30,564 nucleotides of DNA from Chara braunii (GCA_003427395.1 BFEA01000283.1:1777241-1807804); one strand, 5' to 3'. Positions 6,690 to 17,509 are shown, numbered from the stretch's first letter. Notes: generated from the sequence alone by a model not told the origin. A program made the numbers and translations.

Positions 6690-7606
6690 TCCTGCAGTTC
6701 AAACCCTTCGGCGCAGTCCCTTAAGTGTGGTCGAGTTACAGGCCGTGAAGCAGGAAATGCTGGCTGCCTTGATAACTGGCCAAAATGAAATTNTGGCCGC
6801 ACTNAGAGCGCCTAGGCCGACGGCCAGCGCANNCCNCCAACNGTGGTAGGTCCATCGATGACNCTGTCTCCAATGCGATGTCCCTTTCTTCTTGTGTTTG
6901 ACATCNGTCCAACAGGCCGTATACAAGCAGGCGTTAGTGGGCAGACTCCGAGACAATCTTCTTCAGTCCCCCGTCCAGTGGCTGCTGCTATAGGGCAGCC
7001 GCATNTCCANCAACCTTTGCAACAGGTACTGCAGAAGCAGCCAGTGCAACCGCCGCCACAACAACCTGTCCCACCGGTGTCCCAACCAGTGCAGCAGGCA
7101 CAGGTCCCTGGGAAATCAGTGCAGTGGATGCCCAAGACTCCACTCTTGACTCTAAGCCTTTTTTCTACGATAAGAAAAACGAGGAGGATTTAAACAACTG
7201 GGTTAGGGTAGTGCCTACCTATGTGAGGCACAAGCTAACAAGGCTCGAGGAGGAGGTCATTGTCGTTGCGTCCTTTTTAGAAGCATTAGCACCCAAAAGG
7301 TTGGACGGGTTGGTGCAGCAACACGGTTTTGGTCAGAACTTTGATGGTTGGGATCAGCCCTAGACTTTGGAGATGTTCGTACGGTTGGTCTACAATAGGT
7401 GGCATGACCCTCAGGGGCCACAAAAGGCCACCGACTCGCTGGCAGGCCTGACATCCAAAAAATATCGTTCAGTCCATGAGGTAACCAATACCGCAGAGTA
7501 CTTGATCGTTCTCCCTAGCGTGTTGTACTATCCGCAGGTCCTCATGATAACTTGCTTGCGAGATGTCAAGAACAAGTTGGTCGATGACGCCTCCATAGAC
7601 GTATAA
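6690..7606 (+). pseudogene. gag: Gag, capsid region (broken)
   Basis: An N-terminal part starts at MRPAVQTLRRSPLSVVELQ. A Q/P-rich linker follows (QPLQQVLQKQPVQPPPQQ), then a basic junction (PGKSVQWMPKTP). A capsid-like domain comes after a frameshift near 7155: LNNWVRVVPTYVRHKLTR, VASFLEALAPKRLDGLVQQ, an in-frame TAG at 7361, then FVRLVYNRWHDPQGPQKATD and MITCLRDVKNKLVDD. The layout fits the retrotransposon Gag capsid fold, which packages the element RNA. The stop at 7361 stands where Trp or another residue is expected before TLEMFVRLV. The copy is non-functional. Confidence 0.75.
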
Positions 7607-7740
7607 TGTTGTCCATGACTTTACCACGTTCAGTAAGAAGGCCTTAGAGATAGAGGTCCGACTCGGGAGTGCCCAACAGTCATTGATGGACAGAAGGAAG
7701 AGGAAGATCCCCTAGGATTTGAAGAAGAATGGCAATCATG

Positions 7741-8114
7741 TTTATTGGCTATGATGGAAGCTCCATTGAGATTAAAGACTTCTCTGATCTTGCGGAAGCG
7801 ACAAAGCAAGATGGGAGCACAAACACTTTAGAGGGTGGAGTAGTTGCTCCCATAAAGGAAAATGCTAAGGGAGTTGGAAAATAGAAGGGAAATCGGCCCA
7901 AGGATCAAGCGGAACAAGGTCCACCCATATGGGTGAAAACTGGAGTACAATATGATGTGTGGTGTGACTATGTTGCTCAACGCATGTGTCTCAATTGTGG
8001 ACAGGGGCACACAATGGCCCGATGCAAGAGCAAGCGAGTCACAAAGGAGGTAGCATCCTCTATAGTGGTTGTGAGACCTTCTACCTCGAGTCGTGCCTCT
8101 GCGAGCACTTCTTA
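7741..8114 (+). pseudogene. gag: Gag C-terminal part with a zinc knuckle (broken)
   Basis: In one frame the sequence reads GYDGSSIEIKDFSDLAEA, a TAG at 7882, then GPPIWVKTGVQYDVWC and the zinc knuckle CLNCGQGHTMARCKSK. Cysteine and histidine spacing is CX2CX3HX4C, one residue shorter than the usual CX2CX4HX4C of retroviral-type nucleocapsids. The spacing may be a family trait or a 3-base deletion. It would bind RNA if expressed. A stop follows near 8115. Confidence 0.68.
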
Positions 8115-8340
8115 GGGAAACACATCGGGCCAGTAGGATTTATAGCTACTTCTGGCCATGCTAAAGTAGTAGCCTCACCCTCTTCACTTTACATGCTGGC
8201 CTAAGCTATTGATCCCTATATCGCCCCTCAGACAGGTCCGGACCAATCGATGTTATGTTTGATGGATATGTTTGAGTCCTTAAAGGAGTTAGAGCAAGAA
8301 TGGTTGTATAAGGACCCTAAGGACTCCTGGCGATGTTGAC

Positions 8341-8490
8341 TAAAGGTCCAAAGGGTGAACATTTTTGTGGTAGAAGTCGATGTAGGTGGTCGTAAGGTTG
8401 TAGCCTTCACAACAATAGGTTCTAAACGGAATTTCATCAATCGCGCTTGTGTGGAAAGGTTGCGCTTAGGGGACCAAGTGCAATGACTTA
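8341..8490 (+). pseudogene. pol: retropepsin-like protease remnant, catalytic Asp lost
   Basis: The frame VNIFVVEVDVGGRKVVAFTT then IGSKRNFINRACVERLRL aligns by eye to the aspartic protease start of Ty3/gypsy polyproteins, where a hydrophobic run leads into D-[ST]-G-[AS]. Here the triad reads T-I-G, so the catalytic aspartate is gone. A TGA follows near 8487. Flanking sequence up to 8950 probably continues the polyprotein linker but is broken into short frames. Confidence 0.5.
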
Positions 8491-8952
8491 GCAGATCCGT
8501 AGCATCTACCTTAGCCAACAAACACGCCATAGTAGTGAGAGACTATGTCAAGGAGGAAGAGATTTGAGACACAAGATCTCAATCATATTTAGCGACGAGG
8601 TATGTACTACCTCGAGGTTGATAAGCTTCAGTTTGATTGGAATAGGAAGGTGATGATGTACAAGTTGTCAAATAGGAGGACCGTTAGACTGTAGAAGTAT
8701 AAAGCAAGTAGGCTAGCCGAGTCCCATAGTTGCATACACACCTCAACTTTCTACAATTATTACAAGCAGAATTGCAAGGAAGTGTCTCTATCTTTGAGAA
8801 AGAGGAGGTCGTAAAAACACCTCCATAGATAGAAGCAGTCGTCGCTCAATATCTTGACCTTCTTGAGAAGCCTACGGGTATCGGCGAGAGGGAGGTAGTC
8901 CACGAGATTGAAGTCATTTCACGTAGCAAGGTAGCTAGAGGACGGATAGAGA

Positions 8953-9117
8953 GATGTCTCCCGCAAAGTTAAATGAGTTTCGCCGACAGCTCAAGGAGCT
9001 CACAGAGAAGGGTTGGATCCGTCCTAGTATGTCCCTCTACGGTGCACTACTACTGTTTGTTCTCAAGAAAGGGGGGACCCTAAGGATGTGTATTGATTAT
9101 AGGGACCCTAAGGATGT
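8953..9117 (+). pseudogene. pol: reverse transcriptase, N-terminal fingers only
   Basis: MSPAKLNEFRRQLKELTEKG, WIRPSMSLYGALLLFVLKK and GGTLRMCIDYR are the conserved opening of Ty3/gypsy reverse transcriptase. The palm motifs (VxDL..., YxDD), the thumb and all of RNase H that should follow are absent. The sequence instead runs into a 16-bp direct repeat, gggaccctaaggatgt at 9074-9089 and again at 9102-9117, and then into the pre-integrase region. The break therefore looks like a large internal deletion with a small duplication at the joint. Confidence 0.8.
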
Positions 9118-10030
9118 ACATTTCTGACGATGTAACTCAATCTATGGTGGAAGCCTATCAAGAAATCCCATCATGTCAGAGATCATCCGCAAACTTGAGG
9201 TCAAAGATAAGGCCACATTCGATGACTTTGTGCTGGTTGAAGGTTTGTTGTTCCTTGAAAAGACCGGGAATAAATGATTGTGTGTCTCGTCTAGAGAATC
9301 TTTTCATAGTTTATTTTTAGGTAAGTGTCATGACACAATCAAATTTTAGCTACAAAAAGACATCAGTGAACTTAGTGCATAAGTTTTGGTGGCCCACGAT
9401 GATGGATGATACCAAGAAGTATGTTGAGACTTGTAAGGTTTGTCAATGCGACAAACTATAGGCGCAGCCACCGGTTGGGCTGCTCAAGCCCTTGCCTATC
9501 CGTGCTGGTCCTGATCAAAGTGTGTCCATGGACTTCATGGATACACTCATGACTAGCAAGACCGGTAAACAGCACGTCTTTGCCATTGTAGATAATTTCA
9601 ACAAATATGCTAGACTGGTTCCTATGCTAGGACTGACCACGTTATCAAGCTGTTTATGGATAACTAGGTACGTGACTTCGGCCTTCCGAGCCTTCCCAAG
9701 TCCATCGTTAGTGACAGGGATGTCAGGTTTAAAAGTGAATTGTGGCAAAGCACAGCCCAACAGATGGGAACCCAACTGCAGATGACATGAGGGAATCACC
9801 CTGGATCCAATGGCCATGCTGAGCAAGTGAACCGTGTAGTGCAGCACTTGCTTCAACATTAGATCAAGTCGAGCTAAGACGATTGGATGAGAAGTTGCCC
9901 CTCGTTACCAACTTGTATAATAACATTGTACACAACGCTACCGACATGACTCCCAACCAGCTGCATTTTGGTGGGAAGCCACACTCAGCTCTTGCCTTTT
10001 TGCTGCCCGAAAATCAGCCAGCTGTAGTGT
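9118..10030 (+). pseudogene. pol: integrase (zinc-binding, catalytic and C-terminal parts, broken)
   Basis: The pre-integrase part reads IIRKLEVKDKATFDDFVLV. The zinc-binding region has HKFWWPTMMDDTKKYVETCK and VCQCDK, with a TAG at 9459. The catalytic core has QSVSMDFMDTL (first Asp), then after a frameshift PKSIVSDRDVRFKSELWQS (second Asp), then NHPGSNGHAEQVNRVVQHLL (Glu). LVTNLYNNIVHNATDMTPNQ and LHFGGKPHSALAFLLPEN close the domain. The DDE triad is still visible, but stops and frame changes near 9680, 9787 and 9860 kill it. Integrase inserts the element cDNA into the genome. Confidence 0.8.
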
Positions 10031-10039
10031 CGGAGCACC

Positions 10040-10560
10040 TAGGTCAGCGCAGCCGGCTGCAGCTCCCTAAACGGTGGCAGGTCCATCGATGGCGCTGCCT
10101 CCAATGCGAAGTCCTTTGTTCTTGTGTTTAACATTTGTCCAATAGGCAATATACTAGCAGGTGTTAGTGGGCAGACTCCGAGATAATCTTCTTCAATCCC
10201 CCATCCATCGGCTGCTACTATAGGGCAGTCGTATGTCCAACAACCTTTGCAACAGGTATTGCAGAAGCAGCGAGTGTAGCCACCGCCGCAGCAACCTGTC
10301 TCACCGGTGTCCCAACCGGTGCAGAAGGCACAGGTCCCTGGGAAATCAATGCAGTGGATGCCTAAGACTCCACTCTTAACTCCTAAGCCTTTTTCCTGTG
10401 AAAAGAAAAAAGATGACTTAAATTGTTGGGTTAGGACAGTGACTACCTACGTGAGGCACAAGCTCACAAGGCCCGAGGAGGAGGTTATTGTCGTTGCATC
10501 CTTTTTAGAAGGATTAGCACCCAGAAGGTTGGACGGGCTGGTGTAGAAGCACAATGTAGG
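10040..10560 (+). pseudogene. gag: second copy of the gag start, joined to integrase
   Basis: It repeats about 6820-7335, for example ggtccatcgat at 10080 and 6851, the Q/P linker, then PGKSMQWMPKTPLLTPKPFS and WVRTVTTYVRHKLTRPEEE. Compared with the first copy, a CAG codon (7316) is TAG here (10544), and another TAG lies at 10277 in the linker. The copy follows the integrase fragment with no LTR between. It could be a recombination joint between two elements or a tandem rearrangement. Confidence 0.75.
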
Positions 10561-11790
10561 GCCTCACCCTGTTAGACTTTCCAGCCTGAGTCGACCATTC
10601 TGTGGGTCCCAGTTGGCTCAGCTCCGCCCACACTCATGCTCAGGGCGCGGATCCATTCCTCACAGGGTCACCCCCACCTAGTGCTTTGAGATGGATGGGG
10701 GTGGACCATCGAGTGAGAGAGCTTTGACATTGGGGATGTAGCTAAACTTTCTCGCTAATAGGAAACCTTTGTTGTTCACTCGCAGACACCCTTTTCTTGA
10801 TGCTTTGCTTGTGTTCTCATGCAATTGCTCTTTCCNATACACATGCAGTCGAGAGAGTCCCTTGAAACTTCTCTTCTGTTATGCNCAGGCTAAGCGTCAT
10901 CCTTAGGCAACGCATCCTTTTCCTTACACAATGGTCATATGACTTCATTGAGGTGCGGGAACGCCGTCCTCCCCCTTTGCCAATCTACGNACCAGCATTC
11001 ATTATCTTCATACATCATGCATCATGTACGATGTTTTCAAAGTACCCCTTAGTCTTTTCAGGGTTCCCTCCCACATGCTAATAAGACTTNGCGGTCGTCT
11101 CGACCGCCCAATACCTTAGCAAACTCTGACCACNCATGCCATCTCTTTTCATTTACATTCACANTTGGAGCNGCATGCNTGAAGGGTCTTACTCATAGGC
11201 ATAGGTCACNTCCACAACCGCTTAGCTTTNGTCCTTCCTTTCCCCTTTTGCGGCCCGACATATTCCGGGTCAGTCCAACTCAAGACACCTCAAGGCTACT
11301 TACNTGCACACTCAATCACAATGCAAAGCACGTACAACCCCATTTGGGGTCAACACATAGCCTCTCCCNCATGCCTAGTTTTCCTTGTCNTTGGGTTCTT
11401 TCTCTTTCCATTTCCTTCGCTCATCCAAACCATCCTCTTCTCTTAGTCATGCATGCGGGGTTCTGGTTGAGTCAACTGACCTTGCTTCCATTAGCAACTC
11501 TCTCTAGTNCTCTCTGGACTTGTCAACTTCCAATTTCATAAGTGTTTTGCGCTCTTAGCCTTTTCAGATNCTCAAGTGNTCCCCCTTTCATTCTTGGTGG
11601 CATAAGGGACTGGCANCCCTCCCCTTGCCCTTTTTCTNCACNAAGTGAGATCAGATTTCTTTCACCGTTCATTCCCTGGCAATGTAACAAGTGGGTGGGG
11701 AAAGGTTAGTGGCATGTCAAGAGGCGAGGTTGGAAAAGGTAAGGGTTAGACTTAGGATACGGGAGAGGTATATGAAATGGACTAAGGGAA
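10561..11790. other. unassigned, possible LTR or other repeat remnant
   Basis: The plus strand is C/T-rich with scattered N bases. I find no frame with recognisable motifs, no tandem repeat and no RNA gene. A purine-rich stretch begins near 11690 and leads into the GA repeat. Confidence 0.35.
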
Positions 11791-11796
11791 GAGATA

Positions 11797-11806
11797 GGAG
11801 GAGGAG

Positions 11807-11876
<70 letters not shown>
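11797..11876. repeat. GGA then GA microsatellite at the edge of the gap
   Basis: Several gga units (11797-11810) are followed by an uninterrupted GA run of about 66 bases that stops at the assembly gap. The gap is probably caused by this repeat. Confidence 0.95.
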
Positions 11877-12616
11877 NNNNNNNNNNNNNNNNNNNNNNNN
11901 NNNNNNNNNNNNNNNNNNNNNNNNNNNNNNNNNNNNNNNNNNNNNNNNNNNNNNNNNNNNNNNNNNNNNNNNNNNNNNNNNNNNNNNNNNNNNNNNNNNN
12001 NNNNNNNNNNNNNNNNNNNNNNNNNNNNNNNNNNNNNNNNNNNNNNNNNNNNNNNNNNNNNNNNNNNNNNNNNNNNNNNNNNNNNNNNNNNNNNNNNNNN
12101 NNNNNNNNNNNNNNNNNNNNNNNNNNNNNNNNNNNNNNNNNNNNNNNNNNNNNNNNNNNNNNNNNNNNNNNNNNNNNNNNNNNNNNNNNNNNNNNNNNNN
12201 NNNNNNNNNNNNNNNNNNNNNNNNNNNNNNNNNNNNNNNNNNNNNNNNNNNNNNNNNNNNNNNNNNNNNNNNNNNNNNNNNNNNNNNNNNNNNNNNNNNN
12301 NNNNNNNNNNNNNNNNNNNNNNNNNNNNNNNNNNNNNNNNNNNNNNNNNNNNNNNNNNNNNNNNNNNNNNNNNNNNNNNNNNNNNNNNNNNNNNNNNNNN
12401 NNNNNNNNNNNNNNNNNNNNNNNNNNNNNNNNNNNNNNNNNNNNNNNNNNNNNNNNNNNNNNNNNNNNNNNNNNNNNNNNNNNNNNNNNNNNNNNNNNNN
12501 NNNNNNNNNNNNNNNNNNNNNNNNNNNNNNNNNNNNNNNNNNNNNNNNNNNNNNNNNNNNNNNNNNNNNNNNNNNNNNNNNNNNNNNNNNNNNNNNNNNN
12601 NNNNNNNNNNNNNNNN
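11877..12616. other. assembly gap (740 N)
   Basis: No sequence is available here. Any open frame crossing it is meaningless. Confidence 0.99.
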
Positions 12617-12815
12617 TGAAGGAGATGGAGGAGGAAGAAGGTGCGAGGTGGTTGGCTATGGTGGATGGGTGAAGGAGATGGAGGAGGAAGAAGGTGTGAG
12701 GTGGTTGGCTATGGTGGATGGGTGAAGGAGATGGAGGAGGAAGAAGGTGTGAGGTGGTTGGCTATGGTGGACGAGTGAAGGAGATGGGGGAGGAAGGAGG
12801 TGTGAGGTGGTCCGG
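12617..12815. repeat. 53-bp minisatellite
   Basis: Units beginning tgaaggagatggaggaggaa start at 12617, 12670, 12723 and 12776, exactly 53 bp apart. The fourth is partial and diverged. The array probably continues into the gap. The period is not a multiple of three, so it is not a protein repeat. Confidence 0.95.
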
Positions 12816-13359
12816 TGCCCCTCCCTATCCCTAAGTGTCAGTCTTGTCTTCCTAGAATTGCCCCACGGTCCCGATTTTTAGAAAACTCAAACTTACAGAA
12901 AACGGATTNGCAACAGATGCACAAATTTGCNGAAAACCCAAATTTGTGAACAAACCAGATTTCATAAAAAAACTGAGATTTAGCAAATTTTCGTTTTTGC
13001 CATTTTTCCTTANGGAGGGAGAGCCGAAAAACACAGACTTGTGTTTCCCACCCTAAACAATGTCAGAATGCCTCGTAAGTGGGTGGGTCAGGCATCAGCA
13101 TTACCAACAGGANACTCATTATCATTATCAACAGCCGCAACAACAGTAGTAATAGTAGTAGCANTCCTTTACCTANCTCTNCTTTTACCGTGTTCGATTN
13201 GAACACGGGGGGGTGAAACGGANNTCAAATAGAGNANGGGGAAGGGTGAACTGTTACAACGCACAACCTTATCATGCCCATGTGGCCAGTGCNAGCATCC
13301 ATGGGTGGGCCGAGATATTGCTAAGTGGGAGATNGTCACCTCACATNAGAAAAACTTGA
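12816..13359. other. unassigned spacer with a short trinucleotide patch
   Basis: AT-rich sequence with several versions of aaatttg occurs at 12890-12995. A patch of degenerate cat/caa/gta triplets lies at 13108-13165. I see no gene. Many N bases lower confidence. Confidence 0.35.
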
Positions 13360-14440
13360 CAGGGTACCTACATGCGACTAGCGAGGCAACTGAGATTGAA
13401 CCGGAGTNTCACCAAGTGCAAAGATGGACAAAAAACATGAATGAGACCTGATCAAACACATGNATGTGACTANGGAAGCAACCGAGATTGAACTAGAACA
13501 TCACCAAGAAAAAAATGGACGAAACACATGAGTGAGACTTTATCAAACACATGCATGTAACAATGGAAGCANCCAAGATTGAACCAAAAAATCACCAAGT
13601 GACAGATGNACGGAACACATAAGTGAGACTTGATCAAACACNTGTACGTGACGACAGAAGCAACCAAGATTNAANCGGGANATCACCAAGTGANAGATGG
13701 ACGAAACACATGAGTGTAACTTGATCAAATACATGCATGTGATTATGGAAGCAACAAAGATTAAAACNGAACATCACCAAGTGAAAGATGAACGAAACAC
13801 ATGAGTGAGACTTGCTCAAACACATGCATGTGACTATGAGAGCAAACAAGATTCAACCGAAACATCACCNAATGAAAGATGGATGAAACACATGAGTGAG
13901 ACCTGATCAAACACATGCATGTGACTACGGAAGCAACCAAGATTGAACCGAAACATCACCAGGTAAAAGATGGACGAAACATATGAGTGGGACTTGATCA
14001 AACATATGAATGTCACTATGGGAGCAAGCAAGATGAAATCGGAACATCACCAAGTTAAAGATAAACAAACCCCTGAGTGTGACCTGATCCAACACATGCA
14101 TGTGACTATGTAAGCAACCAAGATTGAACCGGAACATCACGAAGTGAAAGATGAACGAAACACAGAGTGAGACTTGACCGAACACATGCATGTGACTATG
14201 GGAGNAACAAGATTGAACCAGAACATCACCAAGTGAAAGATGAACGAAACACGTGAGTGAGACCTGATCAAATATATGCATGTGACTATGNGAGCAAACA
14301 AGATGAACCGGAACATCACCAAGTGAAAGATGGATGAAACACATGAGTGAGACCTAATCAAACNCATGCATGTGACTGTGGAAGCAACCAAGATTGAACT
14401 AGGACATCACAAAATGAAAGATGGGTGAAACACATGATGA
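13360..14440. repeat. 91-bp satellite, about 12 units
   Basis: The landmark acatgcatgtgac recurs with atgcatg at 13460, 13551, 13642, 13733, 13824, 13915, 14006, 14096, 14186, 14276 and 14366. Spacing is 91 bp in the first half and 90 bp in the second. The unit also carries gaacatcaccaagtgaaaga and gaaacacatgagtgagac. Frames through it (CFIHLSLGDV and similar) are repeat translations that slip frame between units. Confidence 0.95.
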
Positions 14441-15110
14441 AAAAATGACATCAACATTAGAATGAGCAAGAATCTAAGTAGTGATTTGTTCCCAAGTGAA
14501 GATTTGGACAAAATAAGAAGAAAGAGTGAGTGAAATTCACTCCTAAGCAGGAACACACAAAGTGGAAAGTGGTGATTTAAAATGGAGTGAAGAAATGGAC
14601 AATGCATGATGAAAAAATCATAAAAACACCGAAATGAGCAAGAATCAAAGTGGCGATTNGCTACNAAGTGGAGAAATGGGCTAAACTTGAAGTGAGAGTG
14701 AGTGAAACTCACTTTCAAGCTTGAAAACAAAAAANACAAAGTTGTGATTTGCAATGGAGTGAANAAATGGACAATGCATGAGGAAAAGATCATCAAAACA
14801 CTTGAATGAACAAGAATCGANGCAGCGATTTGCNACCTAGTGGAGAAATGGGCAAAACATGAAGTGAGGGTGAGTTTCACTCACTCTCAAGCTTGAAAAC
14901 ACAAAGTACAAAGTGGCGATATGCAATGGAGTGAAGAAATGGTCAATGCATGAGGAAAAAATCATCAAAACACTAGAATGAACGAGTTGCTACCAAGTGG
15001 AAAAATGGGCAAAACATGAAGTGAGAGTGAGTGAAACTCACTCTCAAGCTTGAGAACACAAAGTACAAAGTTGAGATTTACAATCGGGTGAAGAAGTGGA
15101 CAATATGGAG
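14425..15110. repeat. 172-bp satellite, about four units
   Basis: The landmark aatgcatgaggaaaa recurs at 14601, 14773 and 14945, exactly 172 bp apart. A first unit begins near 14430, and a last, shortened unit has its landmark near 15102. Each unit holds a small palindrome of the type agtgagtgaaactcact. The array starts inside the last copy of the 91-bp satellite, at acacatgatgaaaaa, so the two arrays share an edge. Confidence 0.92.
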
Positions 15111-15159
15111 TCACTCACTAGTGGAGAAGTTACTTCCCACCTCTACTATACTCGGAATG

Positions 15160-15412
15160 TTAGTGATGGAGGGAAGGAAGCAAGAAGGAGGAGAGGAGAG
15201 GAGAAGATTAGAACATAAGAAGAAGACGAAGAAGTGGAAGTCAAAGAAGGATAAGGTAGGAGGAGGAGAAGAGGAAGAAGAGACAGGTGAGGAAGAGGAT
15301 GAAGAGGAAGGAGAAGCAGAAGCAGAAGAAGAAGAAGAAAAAGAAGAAGAAGAAGAAGTAGAAAAAGAAGAAGAAGAAGAAGAAGAAGAAGAGGAAGGTG
15401 ACATAGAAAGGA
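15160..15412. repeat. GA/GAA-rich low-complexity tract
   Basis: The plus strand is nearly pure purine, with gaa and gga triplets. The longest frame gives an E/K-rich peptide (EEEGEAEAEEEEEKEEEE) and the other strand gives poly-S/L/F. I treat it as simple sequence, not a gene. Confidence 0.85.
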
Positions 15413-16109
15413 ACACCTCCTCCTACTCTCACTCACCTCTTCTAGTGTCTTGAGATGGAGGACTCAACCTTGGTGAAACTCCTTCTCTCCTTGCACACTT
15501 GTAGATCAGCTATGTTTTCCGTCTTCTTCAAACCCTCTCCTCCTTCCTTCCCCAACCTCTCCCAGACTATGGCAGGCTCTTACTTCTAAGGGTATAGTCC
15601 TCCCCTCTACGAGGGCTAAATGGACCCCCACAAACCTTTCTTTTTCTCTCACAGTTTGGGGGCTATGACGGATCACTACCTTGGGCCAGCACCACCTGTA
15701 CCAGCCTCAGTAGTCACTCTCACTAACCTATGGCCTCCTCCAAGCCTCTAGACTGACAACGATTCCCNTNCTCTCACTCCAAGTGAGTGTAGTGCTCCCA
15801 TGANCTCATTTGGGCAGCATAAGCTTGCCTCATGCAAATGTGACTGTTGCGGGCTGCTTCCCCAGCTTATNNAGGCTGAATACAACACTCNGGCNCATGG
15901 GCCTCTCCATGTGCCCNAAGGTGAACCGAGGTACCCCCAANGCTTTTTCCCTCCACTAGGCCTCTCCGTGGGCACCTGGCCTCTTTTTGGCCTAGTACAT
16001 GCAGTCCGAGTGGCTCNTACCAGCTCGGCCTACCTCTAGAGTTTCCTCATGCCTCATTCTCATTTTCAGATGCTGCCCCCTTGGGTCNAAATGTCCAAGN
16101 GGCAGCCTC
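15413..16109. other. unassigned C/T-rich sequence
   Basis: I found no coding motif. A short hairpin ctcact/agtgag lies at 15773-15787, and scattered ggcc-based palindromes occur around 15900-15990. It may be the outer part of the hairpin-rich region that follows. Confidence 0.35.
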
Positions 16110-16429
16110 CCCTNAAAGAAAAAAGCCTTGTGGGCCTTTTTCTTAATTTTTCNTGATTTCACCCCATTTTGAGTCGGCCGAGGTATTTTCTTGGTNCTAA
16201 GTGCTATCTTTGCCTTGGATCTGACTNAGATCCAAGGCCAGTAATATTATGAGCTACCCCCAAGTAGCCCTTGCTTCAAATTTGAGCCCCAAAGGTCACC
16301 TTTGCAATTTTTTGTGCATCTGGCCTTCATTTTTGGCCAAATGCACTGTTCTGTATTTTCCCCTTTTTTGTTTCTTTCCATTTTGGGCTGCCAACTCATT
16401 TCGAAGTTGGCCGTTTGAGGTGGCCCCAC

Positions 16430-16501
16430 AAAAAACGAGCATGTCCTCTCCTCCATGAGATCTGATCTCAGATTCATGGTCCAGGAAAAAACGAGCATGT
16501 C
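16430..16501. repeat. 16-bp direct repeats around a hairpin
   Basis: The sequence aaaaaacgagcatgtc occurs at 16430-16445 and 16486-16501. The 40 bases between contain the hairpin at 16453-16479. Confidence 0.9.
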
Positions 16502-16619
16502 AACTGCTTTTCGCTTTTTCTCTCATTTTTGTCTTTCTAATTCAGATATTGTTNAGATAATGCCCCAAGGGCCTTATCACTGCACTCTGGATTGCCCTCC
16601 ACTAAATCCGGAGTGATGA

Positions 16620-17350
16620 GATCACAGTAGGGATCTTCTAGTCCCTATTGTGCCAGTTCCAACTGATCGGTTCATCCTCCTCCACTCCTTTCTCCCATTT
16701 TGTCTCATTCTCCCTCTTTTTTCTCCCTTGTGTCTTTCTTTTTCTTTTAGTTCTGCTGTGACAAGTGTCAATCAGTTATGGACTCCTTTTCTAGGCCATG
16801 CATCTTCATCTATGGGCAGAGTTAGACCCAGCCGCTGACCGTTATATTTCGGATTACAATAACGAAGCTCCCATATTCACGGGGGCTCCATTTTGTCTCC
16901 GTTAGTCTCAATTTTCGGCCCCGTTTGCTCCGATTTTTCCTTGGCAGCTTATTTTCTGCATTGAGCCCCTTCGGGCTCTATTTTCTCAACTTCTACTGGT
17001 CCGAGATATCTCGGACCGCTGGGCAGTCCTCCCATCACCATTTCCCTCTTTATTTTACCTCCTAACTCCTTCTCTTGGTCTCTTCAATCCTTACACTGAC
17101 AATGACCAATATTTTCCACCGTCAAGATCTTGATCTTGAGAGTGCCACTTGTTTCAAGTGTTCATCTTCTATGCACAATCCACTGTTTCGAGTGGGGTAC
17201 TCAAGTCCCCGTCATTCAACCCGTGTTAGTCTCATTTTCTAGCCCCGCCGGCAGTCTCAGCGGCACATGTCCCAATTTTTAATTTATTTTTTTTGGGTCC
17301 ACCTATTCTCAGGCATTGTACCCGCTGACGTCCCATTTTCATTTGGGACT
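16620..17350. repeat. hairpin-rich unit, copy A
   Basis: It matches copy B (18030-18770) in order, in part at word level: tttgtctcattctccctctt, caagtgtcaa, tttctaggcc versus tttctaagcc, attttgtct, gccacttgtt and caagtcccc. The offset is about 1408-1412 bp. Divergence is high, but stem-loops fall at the same places. Confidence 0.75.
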
Positions 17351-17509
17351 TTGCAATCCCCGACAACTCTTGTCTCTTCTTTCTATGTACCTCAACTGCC
17401 TTGATTATTCTCGGCCGCGATATCCATTATCTCGCGACTGCCATTCACTGTTTTTATTTACCCCAAGTCGAGACACTCCTTTCTAGTATTTAGGGTGCGC
17501 CGAGGCCCG

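Larger units (their letters stand above)
6685..10560 (+). mobile_element. degraded Ty3/gypsy retrotransposon, plus strand
   Basis: Recognisable pieces appear in the expected order: gag (6690-7606), zinc knuckle (near 7993), protease (about 8341-8490), the start of reverse transcriptase (8953-9117) and integrase (9118-10030), then a second copy of the gag start (10040-10560). Most of reverse transcriptase and all of RNase H are missing. Frameshifts and in-frame TAG codons run throughout. I found no long terminal repeats. At the left the element begins directly against mitochondrial-like AT-rich sequence near 6685. Gag and integrase resemble proteins I remember from Chara braunii. Confidence 0.8.

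Noticed and set aside
9102-9400. Short open frames between the RT start and integrase as a separate gene
   Set aside because: They match the pre-integrase linker of the same element in broken frames.
11691-12725. 344-codon open frame
   Set aside because: It consists of the GA repeat, the 740-N gap and a 53-bp minisatellite whose period is not a multiple of three.
13470-14391. Series of similar peptides (FIHLSLGDVxVQS)
   Set aside because: They arise from the 91-bp satellite. The frame changes from unit to unit and there is no continuous protein.
13360-15110. CRISPR array
   Set aside because: Units are full tandem copies with no unique spacers, and the genome is eukaryotic.
15031-15453. E/K-rich acidic protein
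   Set aside because: It coincides with a GAA/GGA low-complexity tract and starts inside the 172-bp satellite.
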